This document shows positions 1 through 9,338 of a DNA stretch of 26,921 bases, piece after piece. The translations under genes and the position numbers were made by a program. A model generated the notes under the pieces. That model saw only the letters and a program-made list of their open reading frames with translations, ran no database searches and was not told the DNA's origin. Each line of letters begins with the position of its first letter. Position 1 is the stretch's first letter. Source of the stretch: a virus; IMG/VR virus record IMGVR_UViG_3300042526_000259, positions 1-26,921 of that record. One strand, 5' to 3'.

Positions 1-71
1 TAAATTTGTGGGATTTCTTTTTCTTTGCTAATGAGGCAAAGAAGCCACAACCAAAAACGCCTAAAAAGTAA
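1..71 (+). CDS. C-terminal end of a truncated gene, probable tail-assembly chaperone
   Basis: An open frame enters from the left edge and stops at TAA 69-71. Only about 22 residues are visible, ending in a Lys/Pro-rich tail (KKPQPKTPKK) after an aromatic stretch WDFFFF. In siphoviruses the gene directly before the tape measure is usually the tape-measure chaperone, so position suggests that role. The fragment is too short for a family call. Its stop overlaps an ATG (TAATG at 69-73), the coupling style seen at many junctions in this window. Confidence 0.5.
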   Translation, partial: NLWDFFFFANEAKKPQPKTPKK

Positions 72-77
72 TGGCAG

Positions 78-2378
78 TTGGAAAATGTAATAATTAAATT
101 CGTTGCAGACACATCAGGACTTGAGCCTGCTATAAAGCAACTTGAATTACTTGGTAAGATAAGCAAAGATGATGCGGCCGCGTTTGCGCAAGTAAACAAT
201 GAGCAAAAGGAATTTATCCAAAACTTAAATAAATCCACAACCGAAATGGGCAAATTGTCCAACGAGGTCGATGGGCTTATGGCCGAGATTCAAGCGGGTG
301 TGATGGAAGGATTTGCCGACCATTTAGCTGAGGTAACGAAAGAAACCAAGCAAGCGGGTGGTGGCTTTAAGTCAATGAAGCAGGAGTTGAAAGAATTAAA
401 GGCGCAGATTAGTAGTGGGTCATTAGGCGAAAAGGAATTAAGAGAAGCCACAAAACGCGCCGCAGAGTTAACCGATACGATCGGCGATGTTAACGATAAG
501 GTTAAGGCATTAGCGAGCGACACAAAGCGAATTGATGCGGTTGTGACTGCATTTAGAGGAATAGCGGCAGCGGCTTCAGTTGCTGCGGGTGCTGCATCAT
601 TGTTTGGAAGTGAGAACGAGAAGTTAACGAAAACATTAGCGCAAGCCCAAGGCGCAATGGCATTGTTGCAAGGTGTTCAAGAATTAGCAAACATAGCCAC
701 AACTGAGGGGGCCTTAAGAACGTATGTGTTGGATGGGGCACAAAAGGCGGTGACTGTTAGTGCAAGAGTAATGGGTACAAGCATAGCTACTGCATCTGCG
801 GTTGCAACTGCTGGATTAACTTTATTGATTGCGGGTATAGCTTATTTGGTTACCGAAATGATATTTGCAGAAGATGAAACCGCAAAGTTAGAAAAAAAAC
901 TTGCTACACTTGGCGCTAACAATGAATTGATTGAAAAGAATAATAAAATACGTGCTGAATTAATTAAAGATGCACGTGAGCGTGAATTGGCATTATTAAG
1001 GCAATCATACGAAAAGGAAAAATCGGATTTGATGACAAGTAAAGCCGATGGAGCAGTTATTGAAGAAAACACTATTTTATTATTTAAGAAATTTAAACAA
1101 GAAGAGGCTGATATAAATGATAAGTACAATAAACAAAAAGCCGATGCAGATAAAGCAGCCCGCGAAAAGGCAGCACAAGATAAAAAGATTTCTGATAATA
1201 AAGCATTGCAAGATTTAAAGGCAGCTAACGATAAATCACTACAAGATAGATTGCGACAAATACGTGAAGAAATGGCGGCTAATCAATTAGCAATTGAGTC
1301 TTCCACATCAATTACAGAACAAGCGGCTTACTTTGAAAAATTAACTCAATTAAAGAAAGAACAATTTTTTTTAACTCAAGATTTTACTGATAGCGAATTA
1401 ATTTTAAAGTATGACCAATTTGACAAAGAATATGATGCATTTGTTAGAATGTTGGTGGATAAAAAATACGCGCAAGATGACTATTACGATGCAGATTTAG
1501 AAGCATGGGCAGCAGCCGCACAAAAAAAACAAGATGATGAAAAAGCGGCAGCAGCAAAAACAGCAGCCGAAGACAAACTAAGGAGAGAACAAGCAATAAA
1601 GGAATATACTCAATTAGCAATTTCCTCAGCACAAACTCTTTCCGACACCATCTTCACTATCAACCAACAAAATAGAGATGCCGAAACCGCATCGATATTA
1701 GAATCACTTAGTGAGCGTAAAGATGCTGAGTTGGCAAACAAGAATCTAACAGATGCACAACGCTTACAGATTGAGGAGAGATACGCACAACAAGAAGCAC
1801 AAATAAAACAACGCGCTTGGGAGGCACAAAAACAAGCCGATTTAGCACAAGCAATTATCAATACTGCATTAGCAGTTACCAAGGCATTTGCAACAGTTCC
1901 ACCGCCTGCAAACATATTTGCTGCGGCTGCCGCTGGGGTTGCAGGAGCGGCACAAATAGCCATCATTAGTTCTACACAACCGCCAAAGTTTGCCGATGGT
2001 GGTATGGTAGGAGGTCAATTGCATTCAAGCGGAGGCACATTGATTGAGGCTGAGCGAGGCGAATACGTAATCAATAGACAATCTACATCCGACTATTTAC
2101 CATCTTTAAAAGTGCTTAATAGCGGCGAAGTTGAGCCTACATTCGCAAACAATATCTTAACTGCATTAGCCAACGGAACATTCGACCTTGCGGCACAATT
2201 TCAAACTAAACAGAGTGCAAGTAGTGATGGCATTAACTACGATAAGTTAGACCGAATTATGGCCAAGCACAAATCGAATTTGAATGTCAATATTGATGAG
2301 CAAGGATTAACAACTTTTTTATTGAAAGAAAATAGCCGCGTTGAATTTAGAAACAAAAAAATGAGATACAGAGCATGA
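78..2378 (+). CDS. Tail tape measure protein
   Basis: 766 residues. The tape measure sets tail length and is ejected with the DNA. Seen: an alanine-rich coiled N-terminal part; hydrophobic segments near residues 161-177 and 235-263; a long charged coiled coil (about 265-600) rich in Lys, Glu, Ala and Gln; and a second alanine-rich hydrophobic stretch. After these comes a Gly-rich motif (FADGGMVGG, then GGTLIEAERGEYVIN), a signature seen at the C-terminus of many Bacteroidota phage tape measures. The frame opens just after the TAA at 69-71, and the first usable start in frame is TTG 78. An ATG at 71-73, in the TAATG style used elsewhere here, is one base out of frame. Dropping one G near 80-81 would give MAVENVIIKF, so the start probably carries a frameshift or sequencing error (see findings). 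The gene ends in an ATGA overlap with the next. Confidence 0.9.
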   Translation: MENVIIKFVADTSGLEPAIKQLELLGKISKDDAAAFAQVNNEQKEFIQNLNKSTTEMGKLSNEVDGLMAEIQAGVMEGFADHLAEVTKETKQAGGGFKSMKQELKELKAQISSGSLGEKELREATKRAAELTDTIGDVNDKVKALASDTKRIDAVVTAFRGIAAAASVAAGAASLFGSENEKLTKTLAQAQGAMALLQGVQELANIATTEGALRTYVLDGAQKAVTVSARVMGTSIATASAVATAGLTLLIAGIAYLVTEMIFAEDETAKLEKKLATLGANNELIEKNNKIRAELIKDARERELALLRQSYEKEKSDLMTSKADGAVIEENTILLFKKFKQEEADINDKYNKQKADADKAAREKAAQDKKISDNKALQDLKAANDKSLQDRLRQIREEMAANQLAIESSTSITEQAAYFEKLTQLKKEQFFLTQDFTDSELILKYDQFDKEYDAFVRMLVDKKYAQDDYYDADLEAWAAAAQKKQDDEKAAAAKTAAEDKLRREQAIKEYTQLAISSAQTLSDTIFTINQQNRDAETASILESLSERKDAELANKNLTDAQRLQIEERYAQQEAQIKQRAWEAQKQADLAQAIINTALAVTKAFATVPPPANIFAAAAAGVAGAAQIAIISSTQPPKFADGGMVGGQLHSSGGTLIEAERGEYVINRQSTSDYLPSLKVLNSGEVEPTFANNILTALANGTFDLAAQFQTKQSASSDGINYDKLDRIMAKHKSNLNVNIDEQGLTTFLLKENSRVEFRNKKMRYRA

Positions 2379-4588
2379 ATTGGAAGTTCACATTAATAGA
2401 CAGTTCAAGTGTTTCAACCGTTGTTGAATCGCCAGTAGGTTGGAATGGTATTGGTGGCAACTTAACGCGTAACATTGTGCATCATGGCATCAATATAAAC
2501 ATCTCAACTGATTCATTTGAATGGGTTGGTGAGGCTTACGATTTGCTTTATACCGAGTATCAAACCAATGGCGCTAACGGTCAATACCAAGTGCAAATCG
2601 ATTACGAATGTGCCGATGGCGATGGCTATACAAACTATTTTATTGGTGCATTTGATTTCAATACATTTGAAAGACAATGTGCCGATTATTGCTTCATTAA
2701 GTTAAGCGTTACCGCATCGAAGTGCACCGATGTGTTTATGAGTAGAATGGGTCAAGATGTTGACATTGAGGCAACAACTAACTTTGATGGGCAAGCGATT
2801 ACACCACCATTGTTGAGGGTATTAAACATTGAGGGGCAAGATATATTGTTGCAAGATAAGGCAAACAATACTGGCCAAACGCATTCGGGTTTTTTTAATA
2901 CAGTTTCAACGGGCAATAAGTTTATAGATATACCAGTTTACTTACCTAACAATATTATAAATGAATTTTATTTATTTAATATTAATAATGTAAGTGCAAA
3001 TTATGTAGCAAAAGCGGGAGGCGATGATAACTTAGCATTCCCAATGGATTTAATTGATTGGGTAAAACATGGTCAGTTTTTATACATTACTGGCTTTGAC
3101 AAAAACGATGTTGAAAATTGCGTTAATGGAAATGAGTTTGTTGTAAATTGGAATGCAAAAGGTACATTTACATTAACACCATCGTATAATGGAAACTTTT
3201 CAGTTATATTACGTGTTAACAAAAGAAATCCATTTACTGGAGCATTAGTTGATTTAGGAACTACTACAATAGCATCAGGCATTACATTAACAAATGGTGT
3301 GCCTGCGAGCTTTACATTTGATGAGGGGTTAACGAACAGCACAGTAATTTTATATGACAATGAATATTTGTTTTTTTACTATCACATAGAAATTTTTAAG
3401 TCAACTGGTGGAGGTATAGGTGTTAATGACCCAACTGATTTTCAAATTGTATACGAAAATGATACCTACTTTGAGCAAAAAATAGGCTCAGCATGCGAGC
3501 CATCAGTTGCCACATCAGTTTATTTGCCAGAGTTGTTAAAGTTTTTACCAACTGCATACATGGATGAGGATTGCCCATCCGTAGTTATGGAAGAGGAGTT
3601 AAATCAATGTTTAGACTTTTATCAAATAACTAAGGGCTCATTTATTCGCCAAGTAACCGAGCCAAGTGTTCCAAAATTATTTACATCATACGAATATTTA
3701 TTTGAGCAATGTCGCAAAATATTTAACATCGGTTGGGGGTTTGACAACAACGAAACTGAATTAAAGATTGCACGTATTGAAGAGTTTTATAAGTCAACAA
3801 TAGTTGTCGATGTCGGTTTGGTTGACAAAGCTATATTCACAACCGCAAAAGATTTGATTTACGGAACTATTAACGTAGGTTATAACAAGTGGGAAGCCGA
3901 AGAGTATAACGGGCTTGATGAGATGAATACCGAGCGACAATATCGCAGAAACATCGACTCAAACCCAACTGAGTTAGACTTAATGTCTGACCTTATAAGT
4001 GCAGGATATACGATTGAAATAACACGCAGAAAAAACCAAGCAATAACGGGCACAAGTGATTGGCGTTATGATGATGACTTGTTTATTGTGCACGCTATTG
4101 TTGAGGATGCTAACTTATATGCTTATAGAGGTGTTGACAATGGAGCTGCAAACATCTATTCGCCATCAACACGAATGAATTATGTATTGACACCAGTGCG
4201 CAACTTGTTAAGGTGGTTTAAATCTATTGCCGCAGCGACACCAATAGCAACAAATGAATCGCAAATCTTTACAAGTGGCACTGGTAATTATATTGCAACG
4301 GGTGAAATGACTTCAATTTGTCAAATAGAAAACCAACCTATAACCGAAAACGCAACAATAAGCACTGCGATAATGGGCGATGTATATTATGAAACACCAA
4401 TTTGGAAGACTGAATATGTGACCTTTACCGCACCATTTTCGATGGCAGACTTTGAAGATGTTAAAGTAAATCCTTATGGTGCGATTCGTTTTAGATGCTC
4501 AGACACTTACTACATTGGTAACATTGTTGAAATCAATCACGATCCAAACGAGGGATTAGCAGAATTTAAACTTTTAATTAGAAGATAA
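2375..4588 (+). CDS. Large tail-tip / distal tail-like structural protein
   Basis: 737 residues, starting at the ATG of an ATGA overlap with the tape measure stop. The position directly after the tape measure is that of distal tail or baseplate-hub proteins in long-tailed phages. The N-terminal about 130 residues (WKFTLIDSSS, then VGWNGIGGNLTRN and later FIGAFDF) look beta-rich and resemble the start of distal tail-like proteins in Bacteroidota phages. The middle is beta-rich with aromatic and Asn residues. The C-terminal third is more mixed and may correspond to a hub-like domain. No enzymatic motif, coiled coil or signal peptide was seen. The role as tail-tip component is inferred mainly from size and position. 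Confidence 0.65.
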   Translation: MNWKFTLIDSSSVSTVVESPVGWNGIGGNLTRNIVHHGININISTDSFEWVGEAYDLLYTEYQTNGANGQYQVQIDYECADGDGYTNYFIGAFDFNTFERQCADYCFIKLSVTASKCTDVFMSRMGQDVDIEATTNFDGQAITPPLLRVLNIEGQDILLQDKANNTGQTHSGFFNTVSTGNKFIDIPVYLPNNIINEFYLFNINNVSANYVAKAGGDDNLAFPMDLIDWVKHGQFLYITGFDKNDVENCVNGNEFVVNWNAKGTFTLTPSYNGNFSVILRVNKRNPFTGALVDLGTTTIASGITLTNGVPASFTFDEGLTNSTVILYDNEYLFFYYHIEIFKSTGGGIGVNDPTDFQIVYENDTYFEQKIGSACEPSVATSVYLPELLKFLPTAYMDEDCPSVVMEEELNQCLDFYQITKGSFIRQVTEPSVPKLFTSYEYLFEQCRKIFNIGWGFDNNETELKIARIEEFYKSTIVVDVGLVDKAIFTTAKDLIYGTINVGYNKWEAEEYNGLDEMNTERQYRRNIDSNPTELDLMSDLISAGYTIEITRRKNQAITGTSDWRYDDDLFIVHAIVEDANLYAYRGVDNGAANIYSPSTRMNYVLTPVRNLLRWFKSIAAATPIATNESQIFTSGTGNYIATGEMTSICQIENQPITENATISTAIMGDVYYETPIWKTEYVTFTAPFSMADFEDVKVNPYGAIRFRCSDTYYIGNIVEINHDPNEGLAEFKLLIRR

Positions 4589-5472
4589 TGGCAGCGATAT
4601 TAAATATACCTAATAGCTTTGTAACCTTTTACAACTTGGCGAATGATTTAGGGATTCCCGAGTATGTAACTGATACCGAATGCGGAATACAAAAGGACTT
4701 TTGCTTACCGATTTATGATGAAAAAGATTTAGCTTTTCAAGTAAACATTGCATCAAGCGAAGTATTGACTTCTGCCAATATAGATGTTCAATTAATACCC
4801 GCATCAGGAACGGGAATAACCTTAACTGGGTATAGCATTTCAGTTGTGGCTAATGGCATTTATGGAGGCTCAATACCGATTTATAATATTTATATTAACT
4901 TTTTTGGGAGTGATTTAACTAATGGAATAAGTGAGGGCGATTGTTTTCAAATAGGTATGCTTACGGGTGGCAGTATTGATTTAGCATATTTTGTATCCAA
5001 CCAATGCTTTAAAAAGGTTAACGATAAATGTTTGACAACTAAACTTGAATACATAAACACATCTAACGCTTTTGGGTTTGTTTATAGAGCATTTGGCACG
5101 TTTCCAAACATAGCATTGACAATAAATAAAATCCGTTTACCATTATACTTTAAAGAGCCAAACATTAGCAGCGACAAAACTGTTTACGTTCGCCCTGATG
5201 GAAGCCGCCAACTATTATCGGCGCGATTGGCAAAGCGTTATAAAGGTTATGTCGATGATGTGCCAGAGGAAGTGCATCAAAACTTAGTAATTGCATTGAA
5301 TCACGATGGCATTTACTTCACACCCGAAAACTTTACAACTCAAATACAAGCACGATTTGAGGATGAGTATAACAATAATTATCCCGAAATAATGCAAAAC
5401 GTAAACATTTGGAGCTCAGATTTTACTATCTTTGAAACGCCATTTAACAACTTTAATTCTAACTGCGAATGA
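4588..5472 (+). CDS. Putative minor tail protein, unknown function
   Basis: 294 residues, beginning at the ATG of a TAATG overlap (4586-4590). I do not recognise a family with certainty. The N-terminal half looks beta-rich. A segment near residues 192-240 (VYVRPDGSRQLLSARLAKRY, then GYVDDVPEEVHQNL) reads like a compact alpha/beta domain typical of phage structural proteins of unknown role. Placement between the tail-tip protein and a glycosyltransferase, with translational coupling on both sides, supports a virion or tail-tip part. Several cysteines occur but no zinc-binding spacing is clear. Confidence 0.5.
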   Translation: MAAILNIPNSFVTFYNLANDLGIPEYVTDTECGIQKDFCLPIYDEKDLAFQVNIASSEVLTSANIDVQLIPASGTGITLTGYSISVVANGIYGGSIPIYNIYINFFGSDLTNGISEGDCFQIGMLTGGSIDLAYFVSNQCFKKVNDKCLTTKLEYINTSNAFGFVYRAFGTFPNIALTINKIRLPLYFKEPNISSDKTVYVRPDGSRQLLSARLAKRYKGYVDDVPEEVHQNLVIALNHDGIYFTPENFTTQIQARFEDEYNNNYPEIMQNVNIWSSDFTIFETPFNNFNSNCE

Positions 5473-6338
5473 CAACTGGAATACTTTTAATCGGAATCGG
5501 CCATAAAAACTATGGGTGCATGGCTGCAAACCTTGCAATGTCATTACGTGCAAACGGTTGTCACTTACCTATAACATTAGTAACGCAAGCCGATACTATC
5601 ACGCGTTTAGATGAGGATTATAAAGCTTTGTTTACAGAGATAAAAGAAATCCCGCCACATTGTTACACGTTAAAGGATAATGAAACTTGTTACATTAAAG
5701 CAAAGGCGCACATGGATCAGTTAACTCCTTATGACTATACGTTGTTTATTGATGCCGATGTGATTATGATTAACAATCATAAAATAAACGAGGTAATCGA
5801 ATCACTAAAGGGAATTGATTTCGCGGTAAAGAATAGCGGGTTTAAAAACTATGATAGTGATGAGATTACTGCCGATTCAAAGCAATGGGCTAACTTATTA
5901 GAAGTAAAAGAAGCGTTTGGATTTACAACTGAAAAGATTTGGAATGTGCATTCCGAGTTTATATGGTGGAAAAAAGGACATCCATTGTTTGCAAAGTGGG
6001 TAGAAAACTTTGAAAACATACGTGTAAAGAACATTGAGTTTGCTGGATGCATACCCGATGAGTTACCGCTATGGATTGCAATGTGCCAGTTAGGTGTTGA
6101 CTGCCATCAAGAGATGTATCACCCTACTTTTTGGCCAATGGATTCAACTAAAACAATGCGCTTAAAGGATTTAACAGATGACTATTGTGGTGTATCTATT
6201 GGAGGTAACAGAATAAGTGAAGTGCAATTAACAATCTATAACAACCTTGTGCAAATTCATGCATTAAGAATGAATATGCGATATAAATTTTTACAACAGC
6301 CTAAAAGAAGATGGGCTCCAGAACGCCATACTTATTAA
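5469..6338 (+). CDS. GT-A fold glycosyltransferase (family 8-like)
   Basis: 289 residues, starting in an ATGA overlap. The N-terminus (GILLIGIGHKNYG) is a Rossmann-like strand-loop for nucleotide-sugar binding, and residues 92-99 hold the metal-binding DxD motif (FIDADVIM, D95 and D97) that coordinates the divalent cation and UDP/GDP-sugar in GT-A enzymes. A conserved-looking NVHSEFIWWKKGHPLF segment follows, as in glycogenin-like or family 8 transferases. No signal peptide or membrane segment is present, so it would act in the cytoplasm. It lies inside the structural operon between tail and portal genes, which suggests modification of a virion protein or of a host glycan precursor. The substrate cannot be read from sequence. 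Confidence 0.75.
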   Translation: MTTGILLIGIGHKNYGCMAANLAMSLRANGCHLPITLVTQADTITRLDEDYKALFTEIKEIPPHCYTLKDNETCYIKAKAHMDQLTPYDYTLFIDADVIMINNHKINEVIESLKGIDFAVKNSGFKNYDSDEITADSKQWANLLEVKEAFGFTTEKIWNVHSEFIWWKKGHPLFAKWVENFENIRVKNIEFAGCIPDELPLWIAMCQLGVDCHQEMYHPTFWPMDSTKTMRLKDLTDDYCGVSIGGNRISEVQLTIYNNLVQIHALRMNMRYKFLQQPKRRWAPERHTY

Positions 6339-8075
6339 ATGGAAACCGAAAACAAATACATTATTATTGATGCTGATATCGTTGCAGATGTCGCACGTAA
6401 TCCACACATAGAAGATGAGGAGTATGTTAACTTTCAATACTATTCCGATGGAGAATATCCGCGTAAATTAATCGATGAGGTAAGACCTAACGAACACATA
6501 ATCGTTAAGGAGTATCGTAAGAAAACTTATGAGGCGGTATTTAGCGAGGTTTACGATCGCGTGTTAAATGCACTAAATAAAATACAACGTGCGGATGGAT
6601 TCTTTTTAAAATTTCCAGACACGCAATATCCACGAATTGCCAAAGATGAGGACTTAAAAACATACCTTACTAAAAACTTTACCGCTTCCAAGTCATTAAT
6701 AAATTGGGCTTTTCAAGTGGGCTTAAAACAATATACAATTGATGCTAATGGTGTTATTATTGTGTGGGCAGAACAAGCTGAGCCAACCGAATATAAGAAG
6801 CCGAAACCTTACGTAATTAATTCAAGCAGTATTGTTTACCATTACGAGGGCAATAGCATTATTTACAAAGATGATGACAATGGCAATGTATATTATTCGA
6901 TTGATAAGATTAGTTGGTCTAAGTGGCGAAAGAAAAAGAAAGGAAACGGGTTTGATTTAGTTGAGGAAACATTCCATGGCTTAGGTGTATTCCCTGGCTT
7001 TACTATCGGAGGTGTTGTTGAAGAAGAAGAAGAACTTGGCCGCGAATATCAAAGTAGATTGAAAGCGATGCTCCCATGGCTTAACGTGGCAACGGTTGAG
7101 TTTAGTGATTTACGTGCTGAAATAACGCAGCACATTCATTCAACGGTTTGGATTTACCAAGATGAGCAATGTAAAAGTTGCAACGGTCAAGGCTTTACGT
7201 TTACAAAAGAGCAAGAGCGTGTGCCATGTACTAATAGCAAGTGTAAGGATGGGCAAATACCGACATCGCCTTACGAAACTATACGTGTAAGACCTGCCAA
7301 AACAACGATGGGAGAAGTGCCAGCACCGACTCCACCGATGGGCTACATTCAAAAACAAACCGAGATTGCTGAGTTGCAGGACAAACGCATAAATGAGATG
7401 CGTTATCGTTCGTTAGCTGCCATCAATATGCAGTTTTTAGAGGCACAACCCGCGGCTCAAAGTGGTGTTGCAAAGGCATACGATAGAGATGAAACAAACA
7501 ACACTTTTTATGGTGTTGCAGTTGACATAGGAACTATAATGACTAACATTGCTGAGTTATGTGCGATGTGGAGATATAAAGAGATTTACGATGTGGAAAC
7601 CATTAAGTCAATGGTGCCCGTTTGCGTTGTGCCTAATCAGTTTGATATCTTAGGTAGTCAACTAATACTTGAGGAGATTAAAGCGGCTAAGGATAGCGGT
7701 CTAAACGATGCGGTATTAAGTGCGCAAGAGTTAGAATATATCGTTAAAAGATTCCCTAACGACATTGCAATGCAAGATATGTTGCGCGATGCATTTAACC
7801 TTGATCCTGCGAGTGGTAAAACGCAAGAGGAGAAAGCGTTATTGGTAAGCAATAAAATGTTATCTAAAACTGATGCGGTTATAAGCACATACATTCAAGA
7901 CTTTGTTCAACGTGCATACGCTGAGAATCCTGAATTTAACCGCTTAGATAAGTCAAAGCAACAAGCGGTATTGAATGCATTTGCAGTTGAGAAATTGAAA
8001 GAAATAAACACTAAAGACATATTGTTTAATCAGATATTTGGTGCTACTATTGTAGATAATGGCGCAAGCGAATAA
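6339..8075 (+). CDS. Portal protein with an inserted four-cysteine zinc knuckle
   Basis: 578 residues, starting directly after the glycosyltransferase stop. The portal is the dodecameric ring at one capsid vertex through which DNA is packaged and ejected. Support: length in the usual range; the next gene is a minor head protein of the SPP1 gp7/Mu F type, followed by scaffold and capsid; and an acidic stretch (EEEEELGREYQSRLKAMLP) resembles the start of the portal stem region. Unusual: residues about 278-306 contain CKSCNGQGF and, after 15 residues, CTNSKCKDGQ. C278, C281, C297 and C302 fit a DnaJ-like zinc-binding knuckle. The C-terminal part (about 480-560) is helical with a Gln/Lys-rich pattern. 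No frameshift or truncation was seen. The portal call is by context and overall pattern. Confidence 0.75.
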   Translation: METENKYIIIDADIVADVARNPHIEDEEYVNFQYYSDGEYPRKLIDEVRPNEHIIVKEYRKKTYEAVFSEVYDRVLNALNKIQRADGFFLKFPDTQYPRIAKDEDLKTYLTKNFTASKSLINWAFQVGLKQYTIDANGVIIVWAEQAEPTEYKKPKPYVINSSSIVYHYEGNSIIYKDDDNGNVYYSIDKISWSKWRKKKKGNGFDLVEETFHGLGVFPGFTIGGVVEEEEELGREYQSRLKAMLPWLNVATVEFSDLRAEITQHIHSTVWIYQDEQCKSCNGQGFTFTKEQERVPCTNSKCKDGQIPTSPYETIRVRPAKTTMGEVPAPTPPMGYIQKQTEIAELQDKRINEMRYRSLAAINMQFLEAQPAAQSGVAKAYDRDETNNTFYGVAVDIGTIMTNIAELCAMWRYKEIYDVETIKSMVPVCVVPNQFDILGSQLILEEIKAAKDSGLNDAVLSAQELEYIVKRFPNDIAMQDMLRDAFNLDPASGKTQEEKALLVSNKMLSKTDAVISTYIQDFVQRAYAENPEFNRLDKSKQQAVLNAFAVEKLKEINTKDILFNQIFGATIVDNGASE

Positions 8076-8976
8076 AGAAATACAAGCAACATTAAACGCC
8101 ATTGACAATGGTTTGATTACTTGGAATGAGGCGATGCCTAAAATCCAAGAACAAATCTATCGGAGACTGTTACAATTTCAACGCGAGTTAGGTGTTCAAG
8201 GCGATACGATAACGAACTCTGTTAAGAATATCAAACTATTATCCAGTCTTAAAAGTGATTTGGAAACAATCATTTTAGATGATTCCGATTATGGCGAAAG
8301 TGTAACGAAATTTGCAAAGCTTTACGATAAGGTAAACGCGCTTAACTTTTCTTACTACAAAGCACTTGAAAAGAAATTCAAACCGCCGAAAGTAGTTGAG
8401 GCAATAAGGCAACAATCAATATCGGTTACGTTAGATAACCTAACCGAATCGGGATTAAATCAAAACCTCATCACTCCAGTGCGCGAAATGATTAACACCT
8501 ATGTGACTACTGGTGGAAGTTACTCTAAGCTATCAAAGGAACTAAACAACTACATCAATGGCACACCAACAATTGATGGCGCATTAGTTAGATACACTAA
8601 ACTGATTGCAACCGACTCAATCAATCAATACAACGCCACCGTTAACCAAGCTATTAGCGCGGATTTGGGTTGGGATTGGTTTCGTTATGTAGGCAGTAAT
8701 ATAAAGACAACACGAACGTTTTGTAAGGCATTAACGCAAAAGCAATACTATCACAGAAGCGAACTGCCAAAGATTATCAAAGGCAACTTTGCAGAATTTA
8801 AAGAAATGCAAGGAGAAATCAATCCACGCACTGACTTACCGCAAGGAATGATTGAAGACACCAACCCAAGTAACTTCCAAACTTATCGCGGTGGTTATAA
8901 CTGCGGTCACCAAGCATATCCGATACCCGCTTCGCTTGTACCTAAGAATATAATTGCTACATTTGCAAATAAATAA
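8059..8976 (+). CDS. Minor head / head morphogenesis protein (SPP1 gp7 / Mu F-like)
   Basis: 305 residues, overlapping the portal end by 17 bases. The N-terminal two thirds are helical. The C-terminal domain carries the family signature: TRTFC (C222) followed by a Leu-containing helix and then GGYNCGHQAYPI (C282, H284), which corresponds to the conserved GGxNCxH block of the phage Mu F-like head morphogenesis domain. These proteins bind the portal or capsid interior, act early in procapsid assembly and may be ejected with DNA. Direct coupling to the portal gene matches this role. The next gene starts 17 bases downstream. Confidence 0.85.
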   Translation: MAQANKEIQATLNAIDNGLITWNEAMPKIQEQIYRRLLQFQRELGVQGDTITNSVKNIKLLSSLKSDLETIILDDSDYGESVTKFAKLYDKVNALNFSYYKALEKKFKPPKVVEAIRQQSISVTLDNLTESGLNQNLITPVREMINTYVTTGGSYSKLSKELNNYINGTPTIDGALVRYTKLIATDSINQYNATVNQAISADLGWDWFRYVGSNIKTTRTFCKALTQKQYYHRSELPKIIKGNFAEFKEMQGEINPRTDLPQGMIEDTNPSNFQTYRGGYNCGHQAYPIPASLVPKNIIATFANK

Positions 8977-8993
8977 TTAAACCCAATAATAAA

Positions 8994-9338
8994 ATGGAAA
9001 CAAATCCGACACTATTTAAACTATTAAAGATTACCAACGTGCGAAACGAAGTTAATTACTTCCCACTAAACCGCACAAACAAACAATTTCACGAAACTTA
9101 CAAGCGTTCTTTAAGCAATGAAAAACGCGAGAAGTACAAAGTTGAGGAAGTTGAATTGACAACCGAGCAAGCGGCAGAGTTAGGTGTTGCTGAAGCACAC
9201 TCTATTCTTTACCCACCGACACGCAAAGGGCAACCGAATGCAGCGAACACAAACATCATGGAGATGCTTATTGCGCAAAATGCTAAGTTAATGGAGATGT
9301 TAGAGGCTAAAAACGAAACCACTAAACCAAAGAAATAA
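8994..9338 (+). CDS. Small hypothetical protein in the head operon
   Basis: 114 residues, starting after an A-rich leader (CAATAATAAA). No recognised domain. It is charged, with a basic central stretch (YKRSLSNEKREKYKVEEVELT) and a C-terminal Met/Leu-heptad helix (NIMEMLIAQNAKLMEMLEAK) that probably forms a short coiled coil, ending in a Lys tail. The location between minor head protein and scaffold suggests an assembly cofactor or minor capsid component, but this is inference. It ends in a TAATG overlap with a very short reading frame. Confidence 0.6.
   Translation: METNPTLFKLLKITNVRNEVNYFPLNRTNKQFHETYKRSLSNEKREKYKVEEVELTTEQAAELGVAEAHSILYPPTRKGQPNAANTNIMEMLIAQNAKLMEMLEAKNETTKPKK

Noticed and set aside
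1361-1385. T8 run in the tape measure as a slippery frameshift site
   Set aside because: The frame is open and continuous on both sides and no overlapping gene exists there.
1610-1966. Minus-strand frames opposite the tape measure and other structural genes
   Set aside because: They lie wholly opposite well-supported genes and have low-complexity Cys/Ser/Leu-rich sequence without starts or leaders of the local type.
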